The notes beneath the pieces were generated by a model. The model was not told the DNA's origin and did not search any database. It saw nothing but the letters and a program-made list of their open reading frames with translations. The translations under genes were made by a program, and so were the position numbers. Below, piece after piece: positions 1 through 8,041 of a stretch of DNA of 64,000 nucleotides (within the stretch, counting starts at the first letter, position 1; each line of letters begins with the position of its first letter). Source of the stretch: Chromatiales bacterium (GTDB taxonomy: Bacteria > Pseudomonadota > Gammaproteobacteria > Steroidobacterales > Woeseiaceae). The stretch spans positions 62,001 to 126,000 of the forward strand of contig SHLT01000001.1 of the NCBI GenBank assembly GCA_004282875.1, written 5' to 3'.

Positions 1-1344
1 GACCTGAGAGCGACGTTCGAAACCGAGCGTACGCGCAGCCTCTCGTGGCGCACCGAACAGCTGACAGCGCTGGAGCGCATGATGGTCGAATGCGAACAGG
101 AATTAATGGACGCGCTCAAGGCCGATCTCGGCAAGGCGCCCCAGGAAGCCTGGGCGACTGAAATATCCTTTGTCGCAGCCGACGCGGCCTATTGCCGCAA
201 GCACCTGAAGCGCTGGACGCGGGCACGCAAGGTGCGAACGCCGATACTCGGGCAGCCGGGTAAGAGCTGGCTGCAGCCAGAGCCGCTTGGCGTCGTGCTG
301 ATCATAGGCGCGTGGAACTACCCGCTACAGCTCACGCTCGCCGGGTTGGCCGCGGCTATCGCGGCCGGCAATTGCGCCGTCGTCAAACCATCGGAATTGT
401 CACCCGCGATGTCGGGTGTCATCGCGCGCCGCGTTCCCGAGTATCTCGACGCGGACTGCGTCAAGATCGTCGAAGGCGCGGTACCCGAGACAACCGCGCT
501 GCTTGAGCTTGCCTGGGACCACATTCTGTACACGGGCGGCGGAACTGTTGGCCGTATTGTAATGAGCGCTGCGGCGAAGCACCTTACGCCCGTGACGCTC
601 GAGCTCGGCGGCAAGAGTCCCTGCGTGGTGATGCCGGACGCTGACCTGCTAACCACGGCACGCCGCATCGCCTGGGGGAAATTCACGAACGCGGGACAGA
701 CCTGTATCGCACCGGATTACATTGTCACCGATGCCGAGACCGAAAGCAGACTGGTGCCGCTGCTCGAGCAGGCGATTACCGAGATGTTCGGTGAGAATCC
801 CGAATCATCCGAGTCGTACGGGCGCATTGTGAACGACCGGCACTTCGACCGGCTGGCAGGCCTTATCGGGTCGGGTGAGGTGGCTGTCGGCGGGCAGACC
901 AGCGCCGAGTCACGGTACATCGCTCCGACGGTCCTCACGGGCGTATCGCCCGACAGCCCGGTTATGCAGCAGGAAATATTTGGCCCGATTCTGCCGGTGT
1001 TGCGCGTCGACGACCTGGAAGGGGCAATACGTTTTATTCGTGCGGCAGACAAGCCGTTGGCCGCCTATATTTTCACGAAAGACTCGGCCAACGAGGCGCG
1101 TTTCCTCGAGATGGTGAGCTGCGGCAACGCCTGCGTGAATGACACCATGATGTTCATGACCGTCGACGAACTGCCTTTCGGCGGTGTCGGGCCCAGCGGC
1201 ATGGGCAGTTATTCAGGCGAATACGGCTTCAGGACATTCAGCCACTTGAAGGCCGTGATGAAGCGCGGCTGGTGGCCTGATCCGGCGCTGCGCTATGCGC
1301 CGTTCACCGAGACGAAGTTCAAATTGCTGCGCAAACTCCGCTGA
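1..1344 (+). CDS. Aldehyde dehydrogenase, class 3 type (5' end outside window)
   Basis: NAD(P)-dependent oxidation of an aldehyde to the acid. The reading frame is open from base 1: 26 in-frame codons precede the first ATG at 79 and look like the usual N-terminal helix of ALDH3 proteins, so the true start lies upstream of the window. Visible family signatures are the ELGGKSP motif with the general-base Glu and the AGQTC motif, whose catalytic Cys is codon 235 of the visible part. The NDTMM and ELPFGGVGPSGMG segments near the end are typical of ALDH3 (fatty or aromatic aldehyde, coniferyl aldehyde type). The C-terminus is basic and lacks a clear membrane anchor. The substrate cannot be told from sequence. 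The next gene is on the same strand after 160 bp and is probably separate. Confidence 0.9.
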   Translation, partial: DLRATFETERTRSLSWRTEQLTALERMMVECEQELMDALKADLGKAPQEAWATEISFVAADAAYCRKHLKRWTRARKVRTPILGQPGKSWLQPEPLGVVLIIGAWNYPLQLTLAGLAAAIAAGNCAVVKPSELSPAMSGVIARRVPEYLDADCVKIVEGAVPETTALLELAWDHILYTGGGTVGRIVMSAAAKHLTPVTLELGGKSPCVVMPDADLLTTARRIAWGKFTNAGQTCIAPDYIVTDAETESRLVPLLEQAITEMFGENPESSESYGRIVNDRHFDRLAGLIGSGEVAVGGQTSAESRYIAPTVLTGVSPDSPVMQQEIFGPILPVLRVDDLEGAIRFIRAADKPLAAYIFTKDSANEARFLEMVSCGNACVNDTMMFMTVDELPFGGVGPSGMGSYSGEYGFRTFSHLKAVMKRGWWPDPALRYAPFTETKFKLLRKLR

Positions 1345-1504
1345 CGCCGTGACACCGCAAGTGACGGCGCCTCTTATGTGATGTGCGTCTCAGTTAGTGC
1401 CATGAACCGCCCCGCAAACAGCGCTTTTGTGAATGACGCCACATTCGTAGCGTGACCTTGCAAGTATGTTCGAGGCAATCTGCGATAAACGATTTCGGTG
1501 AGTC

Positions 1505-1789
1505 ATGCAGTTAAATTCCGAACTTCTCGAGCGCGCGCCTTTGGTGTGGCTTCTGTTAGGCCTGCTGATGATCTCGGGTGGCCTGTACCTTGGCTTTGAT
1601 CATGGCCTTACGATTTTCTACATGCTGGTCGGCGTGTTTTGCAGCCTGTACGGTCCGTTACTGTTTTTCTTCAAGCGTCGCGAGCAACCAAACCGGTCGC
1701 CAAGACCCCTATCGCGCGAGTTCATCTCTGCCGGTGCCACGGTCATCATGCCAACACCCGACCAGTACGATGAGGACAGGCAGCAGTAG
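1505..1789 (+). CDS. Small two-helix membrane protein, unknown function
   Basis: 94 residues with two hydrophobic segments (about residues 13-30 and 35-56) separated by a short Gly/Asp/His turn, followed by a basic FFKRREQ stop-transfer and a polar tail ending in acidic residues. The start is supported by GGTGAG just upstream of the ATG. I recognise no family. The topology predicts an inner-membrane protein with a cytoplasmic C-terminus. It is convergent with the TPP-enzyme gene that follows, and no terminator is obvious in the 39 bp between them. It is probably a real gene, because the hydrophobicity pattern is clean and the frame fills the space. Confidence 0.6.
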   Translation: MQLNSELLERAPLVWLLLGLLMISGGLYLGFDHGLTIFYMLVGVFCSLYGPLLFFFKRREQPNRSPRPLSREFISAGATVIMPTPDQYDEDRQQ

Positions 1790-1828
1790 TCTGAGCGGCG
1801 CTCGTCGACGGCGTAAGCGGCCTGTCGA

Positions 1829-3562
1829 TCAATTGCCCAGGATCTTGCGCTTGAGCGCCCTTCCTACGATGCGCAGTTTGTTCCGCGTGTCGAAGCGCTT
1901 CAGGTTGGTCTGAACCGTACCCACCGTAAATTGCGTCTTCTTGCTGTAATCAATATGCACGTTGACGAGCACCGGCTTGTCGTCACCTGAAGCTGCAAGC
2001 GCGGCCCCGATGCCGCGTTGCAGATCGTCGTCCGTCTTGATTTCCACGTATTCCACGCCGGTCGCCGCCGCAAACGCCTCGTATTGCAACTTGCCGACAT
2101 TGGTGCAGGCGGTCCGCTGGTAGGGTATTTCCTGTGCCTGCGCGATCTGCGCAAGTTCGCCGTCGTTGAACACAAACCAGACCGCACCAATGCGGTTGGA
2201 CGTTGCCGTCACCGACTCCAGGCCGGTCATCAGGAAGGCGCCATCGCCCACGATACCGACGACCTGGCGTTCGGGCAGAGCCATTCTTGTCGCGATCGTC
2301 GCCGGCACGCAGTAGCCCATGCAATTGAAATCCGTCGGGGACAGGTAAGCGCCGCCCTGGTTAATACGCATCAGCTCGGCTGTCAGAAATGTATGGTTGC
2401 CGTCGTCGGTGACGACGATGGCATCGTCCTCGAGCTGCTCGCGCAATTCCTCGAAGAAGCGGCATGGATTCACGCGACCCTTTGAGTCATGTTTGAGCCA
2501 GGACTCCCTGTACGCCGCTTTGTCCCTGGCAATGGCCTGCTCGATGGCAAAGCCGTCGCGCTTCGGCAAGCTCTCCAATACCGCTTCCGCCAGTGCCGGA
2601 ACGGCGTCGCGGGAGTCGGCGTGCAGGGCGACTGTCGTCGCGTGATTTGCACCGATGGTGTCGCGGTTGATATCGATGTGGATCAATTTCTCCGGCGGCA
2701 CGGCGCCATAACTGCCGGTGCAGATTTCCGCAAAGCGTGTGCCGACGGCCAGCATGACGTCGCAGTGCTTAAAGGCATTCAACGAAGCCGGTACTGCGGA
2801 TGGCCCGAAGCCCATGCCGGTGTGCAAGGGGTGGTTGCCCGGGAACGCACCGAGACCCTGGAGAGTCGTAGCGACCGGGGCGCCCAGGTGTTCGGCGATG
2901 CGAATCAGGTCGTCGGTGACGTAACGTGCGCCCCAGCCAACGAACAGGCCGGGTTTCTTTGCTTCGCCAAGCAGCGCGACAGCCGCTTCGATCTGTTGCT
3001 GGTCCAGCTCCGGCCGGTCCAGCGTGATGTCCGCCGGCGGCATACTGTCGACTTCACCCGTCAATAACTGCAGGTTTGCCGGTAGTTCAATAAAGACAGG
3101 GCCAGGTTCGCCGGTGACGGCGGTCTGGTACGCCTCGTAAACGACGGGAATCGCATCCTCGTAGCGCTCAATCTTGTATTGGGCTTTGGTGAGCGGCTTC
3201 AGGAGTGCCTGCTGGTCGACATCGTGCAACTGAAATGACTGTTCCATATCGGTGCGAATGCCGCCCGAGATAATGAGCATCGGCACGCCGTCGAGGAATG
3301 CCTCGCCAATGCCGCTCATCGCATGCGTGATACCCGCAGCCGGGACAATAACCAGGGTGCCGATGGTGTCGGTTGACCGGCTGATTGCATCCGCCATGAA
3401 TGCGCCGGCACCTTCGTGAGTAACGAGGATCGGTTGAATGCTGTCCGAGCCAACCAGTTCGTCATAGAGTTCGATATTGTGAACACCCGGAATTCCAAAT
3501 GTGTAACGAACACCAATTTGTTCCAATGCGTGACGCACTAGTGCGGCTGCGGTAGTTTTCAT
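1829..3562 (-). CDS. Thiamine-diphosphate-dependent enzyme, acetolactate synthase-like
   Basis: 577 residues from the ATG at 3562, which is preceded by GAGCGAGAA. The open frame extends further upstream, but that extension would run into the divergent lipoprotein gene and lacks family similarity. Domain order is the TPP pyrimidine-binding domain (residues 1-165, with the activating Glu50 in THEGAGAF), a central domain (about 190-330), and the pyrophosphate domain with the GDGAF...FND metal-binding motif (about residues 420-460). The family includes acetolactate synthase, glyoxylate carboligase, benzoylformate decarboxylase and oxalyl-CoA decarboxylase. There is no small-subunit gene (ilvH) next to it, so a catabolic 2-oxoacid decarboxylase or carboligase role is as likely as branched-chain synthesis. 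Substrate unknown. Confidence 0.85.
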   Translation of the reverse strand: MKTTAAALVRHALEQIGVRYTFGIPGVHNIELYDELVGSDSIQPILVTHEGAGAFMADAISRSTDTIGTLVIVPAAGITHAMSGIGEAFLDGVPMLIISGGIRTDMEQSFQLHDVDQQALLKPLTKAQYKIERYEDAIPVVYEAYQTAVTGEPGPVFIELPANLQLLTGEVDSMPPADITLDRPELDQQQIEAAVALLGEAKKPGLFVGWGARYVTDDLIRIAEHLGAPVATTLQGLGAFPGNHPLHTGMGFGPSAVPASLNAFKHCDVMLAVGTRFAEICTGSYGAVPPEKLIHIDINRDTIGANHATTVALHADSRDAVPALAEAVLESLPKRDGFAIEQAIARDKAAYRESWLKHDSKGRVNPCRFFEELREQLEDDAIVVTDDGNHTFLTAELMRINQGGAYLSPTDFNCMGYCVPATIATRMALPERQVVGIVGDGAFLMTGLESVTATSNRIGAVWFVFNDGELAQIAQAQEIPYQRTACTNVGKLQYEAFAAATGVEYVEIKTDDDLQRGIGAALAASGDDKPVLVNVHIDYSKKTQFTVGTVQTNLKRFDTRNKLRIVGRALKRKILGN

Positions 3563-3617
3563 TTCTCGCTCGGATATCTGGACTGTTGTGCAGGCATTCT
3601 CCGTCAAAATCAGGCTC

Positions 3618-4475
3618 ATGTCTCTGCTTGTTGCCCTCTTGTTGCTGCAGAGCTGCGAGTCCGGCGAACAACGCGAGTACCGGGGAAACCTGTATTTTGG
3701 CACCGGCGCCTACCTTGGCCGGCTGGACCTCCGCAACGGCAACGTGGCCTTGCTGGCCAACCTGGGTGATACGGCCATCAGGGAGGTCGCAGCGTTCGGA
3801 GATGACCAGCTCCTGTTGTCCGTGTTCGGGCCGGTGAATCACAAGGATACGTTTCGGCTGATGCAGTACGAGCTTGCCGGCGGCGGCCTCGCGACGCTGT
3901 TAACGGGGCGTCACGGACGCTACCTGCCCGGGCCGGAGGCGCTGGTGTTCGATGACGGCGCGCATCTGAAAATGCGCGTGTACGGCGGACGCGCCATGAA
4001 GGAGTCTATCGTGACCCGCCATCGCGTCGGGGCCAGCGTGCATATCCTGCAGGTCTCCGGGACCGGGTTCGTCTACGGCATCGACTTCGATACTGCGATT
4101 CACAGCGCCGACGTTGAAACCGGCGAGTCCCGGCCGCTGCACGCACTGTCGCAGCAGTGCGCCCTTGACGGAGCACTCTGGATCGCCAGGCGCGACGCGC
4201 TGCTGTGCAAACAGCGCGGGGCTGACGGCGCCTATAAGTTTGTATCGCTGTCCGGCGAGGTTCTTGATGCACTCGACATCCCTGGCGTCGGCCGGTTCCG
4301 GGCCGTCGCGCACCTCCACGACCAGGATGCCCTCGTGCTGACGGAGGCCTGGAAGACGATCATCGGCGGCAACACCCGCTACGCCGTCTGGATATACGAC
4401 CTTTCGACGGAGCGGATGGTGCGCCTGGTGAAAGACCAGACCCTTGGCTTGCATGTGGTCTATCACGCCAATTAA
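3618..4475 (+). CDS. Putative lipoprotein, possible beta-propeller-like repeat protein
   Basis: Start chosen at the ATG at 3618, after AGG; a GTG at 3588 in the same frame would add ten residues. The N-terminus is a short lipoprotein signal (MSLLVALLLLQSCESG) with the lipobox Cys at residue 13. The mature part is rich in short beta-strand segments with GD/DG turns (YFGTGAYLGRLDLRNG, VFGPVNHKDTF, IYDLSTERMVRLV), reminiscent of propeller blades, but I cannot assign a family. It diverges from the TPP-enzyme gene, with 55 bp between the two starts. Probably anchored in the outer or inner membrane facing the periplasm. Confidence 0.6.
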   Translation: MSLLVALLLLQSCESGEQREYRGNLYFGTGAYLGRLDLRNGNVALLANLGDTAIREVAAFGDDQLLLSVFGPVNHKDTFRLMQYELAGGGLATLLTGRHGRYLPGPEALVFDDGAHLKMRVYGGRAMKESIVTRHRVGASVHILQVSGTGFVYGIDFDTAIHSADVETGESRPLHALSQQCALDGALWIARRDALLCKQRGADGAYKFVSLSGEVLDALDIPGVGRFRAVAHLHDQDALVLTEAWKTIIGGNTRYAVWIYDLSTERMVRLVKDQTLGLHVVYHAN

Positions 4476-4637
4476 GCGGCCGCGAGCGGCGTCGGGGCTC
4501 GAAATCAGGAACTTACGCGCCAATCCGGGTTCACAAATGCTCTACAGGCTCGACTCCTGGCAAAAATAGGAGGATATGCACTGGTTCCGGCGTCTATTAC
4601 GTAAGAGAATCAGCCGCCTGCATCCGGGAATAGAAGA

Positions 4638-7600
4638 ATGAAGCTCATACAACGTATTGCCCTTGTCTTGGTCGTCTCGCTCGGTCTGGTCGCTTCCGCG
4701 TCGGCCGCGCCGGCAAAAACCAAGTACTCGACGATCGATCTCGTCGCCGAGACGGCAAGCCTGCCTGTCGATGGCGGCACGATTGCGATCGGCTTTTTCA
4801 TCGAGCCGGATGCGACCTGGCATGCCTACTGGAGCAATCCCGGCGATGCGGGTATGGAGCCGTCCATTGCCTGGGAACTTCCCGAAGGTTTCAGCGTCGG
4901 TGCTTTCGAGTTTCCGACGCCGCATCTCCTGCCATTTGGCGATCTCAATACTTACGGTTACGAAGAACCCATTCTGCTGATCGCCGAGCTGACGGTTCCC
5001 GACGGGCTGAATGCGGGTGAGAGTTTCGACCTCGCCGGGAAGGCGCGCTGGGTCGTCTGCGACGACAACGTCTGTGTGCCGGAACGCGCAGACGTCTTGC
5101 TGACGCTCGATGCTGGCGATGCCGCCCCAGACTCGGCCACGGCCGAGCAGTTCGCGATGGCGCGCAGCAAGCTGCCGCTTGCCGTCGACTGGCCGGCGCA
5201 GTTCGACGCGCGCAATGACAAGGTGACGTTCGAGATCGCGGCCCCGGATCTACCGGCAAGTCTGGAGGACGCCTACCTGTTCGTCGAGTCCAGGAAGCTG
5301 GTCAGGTATGGCACCCAGTCGGCGGGCTTTACCCGCGCCGGCATGTCCTTTGTGATGGATGCCGCGCGCAATGCTGCCGACGAAACGGCAGCGCGAGCGG
5401 TACTCGTATTCACCGCCAACAACGGGGACCACCAGGCCGTGGCGCTGGATCTCACCAAAGCGGCTGGGCCTCTGGCAGCCGCCACAGGTTCCCAGGCGGC
5501 GGTCGCGGGCGGCGGTGTCGGTTTCTGGGAAGCGGCGTTCTACGCCTTCCTCGGCGGCATCATCCTGAACCTGATGCCCTGCGTATTCCCGATTCTCAGC
5601 ATGAAGGCGCTGAGCCTCGTCAATATGGCCAAGCAGGACCAGCGCGCTGCCAGGGAAAGCGGTCTTGTCTACACGCTGGGCGTGCTGGTGGCATTCGCCG
5701 CTATTGGATTTGCGATTCTCGGCTTCCGCGCCGCCGGCAATGCGGTGTACTGGGGCTTCCAGTTCCAGAATGGGCCGGTCAACATGCTGGTCGCCATGCT
5801 TATGGTCGTGATCGGCCTGAACCTGCTGGGTGTCTTCGAGGTAGGCACTCGCATGATGGGCTTCGGCCAGGATCTGACCCAGGGCGGCGAGCGACGCGCG
5901 GCGTTCTTCACGGGTGTTCTCGCGGTCGTCGTGGCAACGCCTTGCGGTGCACCGTTCATGGCAACGGCGATCGGGTTTGCGTTCCAGCAGACGTCGACGA
6001 TTCTCGTCACGATCTTCCTCGCGCTGGGTTTCGGTCTCGCGTTCCCGTACCTGTTGCTCAGTTTCGTGCCCGACATCGGCAAGAAAATGCCTAAGCCGGG
6101 TCAGTGGATGGAGACGTTCAAGCACTTCCTTGCCTTCCCGATGTTCCTGGCTGCCCTGTACTTTTTCTGGGTGGGCGGTCGCGTGCTGGGCGTGTCGTCG
6201 ATGTTCGCGGGCCTCGTTACCGCACTGGCCCTGAGCTTCACGCTATGGGCCTACGGCAAGGGCGCGATGGCCCGCAAGAAAGGTGCCTGGTATGTGGCGG
6301 CGCTGGTCGGACTGCTCGCCACGGGTTACGTGTTCACGAAGATCGACGACAGCAAGCTTGTGCTGGACGAAGACGGCAAGGTAATCGCCGGTTCGTTGGG
6401 CGGTCTCGAGCTGGAGCACTTCGACCCGGAGCAGGTGAAGCAGTACATCGCGGACGGCCAGCCCGTGTTCGTCTACTTCACCGCTGACTGGTGCATCAGC
6501 TGCAAAGCCAACGAGCGCGTCGCGCTGTCGACGGACTCGGTTGCCGAGGCCTTCAACTCACGCGGTATCAAGGTCGTCGAAGGCGACTGGACGCTGGAAG
6601 ACCCGGTCATCACACAATGGCTCGAACGTTACGATCGTGCCGGCGTGCCCCTGTACCTGTATTTCCCGAGGGGCTCGTCGCTCCACACCGTGACCATCCT
6701 GCCGCAGATCCTGACGCCGGGTCTTGTCGTCGATGCGATTGCGGCCGCTGACGAGGCAGCACCAGACTTGCCCGTTGCGGCGGCAGAGAGTGATGCGGAT
6801 GTCACGGACGAAGAGGCCGAACTCGACGAGTACATCAATTTCCAGGTGCCCGAGGCAGAGCCCGAGTGGGCGCCGATCCAGGCCTACATCGATGCCGATA
6901 CCGTGTGGCATGAAATCGACGATGCAATTCGTGCGTCGGACGCAAACAGCGACGAGAAGGAACGCAGGCTGGACGAGGAGCGTGGACCGCATCCCGAAAT
7001 CCTAGACGCGCAGGCGGCAGCGACCGCGATCGTGAAGCTCGATGGCGAGCATGAGAAAACCTATGAAGCCGCGCAGTTCCTGATCGAACATACGCGCGGC
7101 GCGCCCGGCGGCGTGCGTTCGATCCTCCTTGGATTACAGACCATGACCGAGCATGGTGATGATTTCGACGGCTGGCCCGCCGCGCTGTTCAATCTCGACT
7201 TCGCGGCTCCGGTCGGCTGGTTTCCGGAAGTCGATAATTACTTCGAAGACTACGAATTTCATGTGCCGGACGACGCGCTCGCACAAGCGACGGCGCAGTA
7301 CTATGCGGCCTCGCGCCAGATGCGCTTTGCAAATGCCGTGGATACGCCGGCGGCCGAGCGGCCCGGATACAAGCAGCGCGGTATCGAGCTGGCGACCGGC
7401 CTGAGCAAGGGTGTAGAGGACGAAGAGCTGATCCGCCGCCGCCGCTATACCGATGATGGTGAGCCCATCCCTTTCCCGACCATGGCTGAAGCAGAAGCGG
7501 ACCTGCTCTACAACCTCAATTATCTGACCGTCGGGGACATGATTCCGAACGTCGACGGTGTGCGGCTGGACGGTTCTGCCGATACCATCGCGACGTATCA

Positions 7601-7961
7601 GGGTCAGGCCGTGTTGCTCGACTTCTGGGCAACCTGGTGCGGGCCGTGTATCCGTGCCATTCCGAAAATGGTTGAGCTGGACAGCGAACTGCCCGAGGAT
7701 GACTTCGAAATCCTCTCGATCAGTGTCGATGAGGAAGTCGAGACGGTGACGGATTTTCACAAGACCAAGCCAATGCCCTGGACGCACTGGCACGTCGGCC
7801 CCCGGGCCGATCTGCTCCAGACCTGGGCCGTGCGCGGCTACCCGACGTATATTCTCGTCGACCGGGACGGCGCGATCGTTGCCCGCCAGCACGACCTGAA
7901 CAAGGGCTTCATGGACTTGATCCGGGACACGGCTTGTGGCCCGGCCGGCGGCTCCTGCTGA
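4638..7961 (+). CDS. DsbD-type thiol:disulfide reductase fused to a C-terminal TlpA-like thioredoxin
   Basis: 1107 residues; DsbD is normally about 570-700. A signal peptide (1-24, ASASAA) is followed by a DsbD-alpha-like periplasmic domain with Cys141/Cys146, then a CcdA-like membrane domain of about eight helices (about 295-570). That domain carries the two transmembrane cysteines Cys315 (LMPCVFP) and Cys436 (TPCGAP). Next is a thioredoxin domain with CISC at 619-622. An acidic, largely helical region of about 250 residues (700-960) follows and matches nothing I know. A second thioredoxin domain of TlpA/ResA type has CGPC at 1001-1004 and a cis-Pro in GYPTY. Known DsbD passes electrons from cytoplasmic thioredoxin to periplasmic partners, so the extra domain may be a covalently tethered electron acceptor. 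The start has a purine-rich leader (GGAATAGAAG). Confidence 0.88.
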   Translation: MKLIQRIALVLVVSLGLVASASAAPAKTKYSTIDLVAETASLPVDGGTIAIGFFIEPDATWHAYWSNPGDAGMEPSIAWELPEGFSVGAFEFPTPHLLPFGDLNTYGYEEPILLIAELTVPDGLNAGESFDLAGKARWVVCDDNVCVPERADVLLTLDAGDAAPDSATAEQFAMARSKLPLAVDWPAQFDARNDKVTFEIAAPDLPASLEDAYLFVESRKLVRYGTQSAGFTRAGMSFVMDAARNAADETAARAVLVFTANNGDHQAVALDLTKAAGPLAAATGSQAAVAGGGVGFWEAAFYAFLGGIILNLMPCVFPILSMKALSLVNMAKQDQRAARESGLVYTLGVLVAFAAIGFAILGFRAAGNAVYWGFQFQNGPVNMLVAMLMVVIGLNLLGVFEVGTRMMGFGQDLTQGGERRAAFFTGVLAVVVATPCGAPFMATAIGFAFQQTSTILVTIFLALGFGLAFPYLLLSFVPDIGKKMPKPGQWMETFKHFLAFPMFLAALYFFWVGGRVLGVSSMFAGLVTALALSFTLWAYGKGAMARKKGAWYVAALVGLLATGYVFTKIDDSKLVLDEDGKVIAGSLGGLELEHFDPEQVKQYIADGQPVFVYFTADWCISCKANERVALSTDSVAEAFNSRGIKVVEGDWTLEDPVITQWLERYDRAGVPLYLYFPRGSSLHTVTILPQILTPGLVVDAIAAADEAAPDLPVAAAESDADVTDEEAELDEYINFQVPEAEPEWAPIQAYIDADTVWHEIDDAIRASDANSDEKERRLDEERGPHPEILDAQAAATAIVKLDGEHEKTYEAAQFLIEHTRGAPGGVRSILLGLQTMTEHGDDFDGWPAALFNLDFAAPVGWFPEVDNYFEDYEFHVPDDALAQATAQYYAASRQMRFANAVDTPAAERPGYKQRGIELATGLSKGVEDEELIRRRRYTDDGEPIPFPTMAEAEADLLYNLNYLTVGDMIPNVDGVRLDGSADTIATYQGQAVLLDFWATWCGPCIRAIPKMVELDSELPEDDFEILSISVDEEVETVTDFHKTKPMPWTHWHVGPRADLLQTWAVRGYPTYILVDRDGAIVARQHDLNKGFMDLIRDTACGPAGGSC

Positions 7962-8041
7962 CAGGACGCGACGCGCTGCAACTCCTGCGGCGCGGCGTTG
8001 TCTTTAATTCCTGAAACAAACCTGTTTATCGAGGCTTATTC

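Noticed and set aside
3588..3617. GTG start at 3588 for the lipoprotein gene
   Set aside because: Ten extra residues precede a good lipoprotein signal beginning at the ATG at 3618; the shorter form is more typical.
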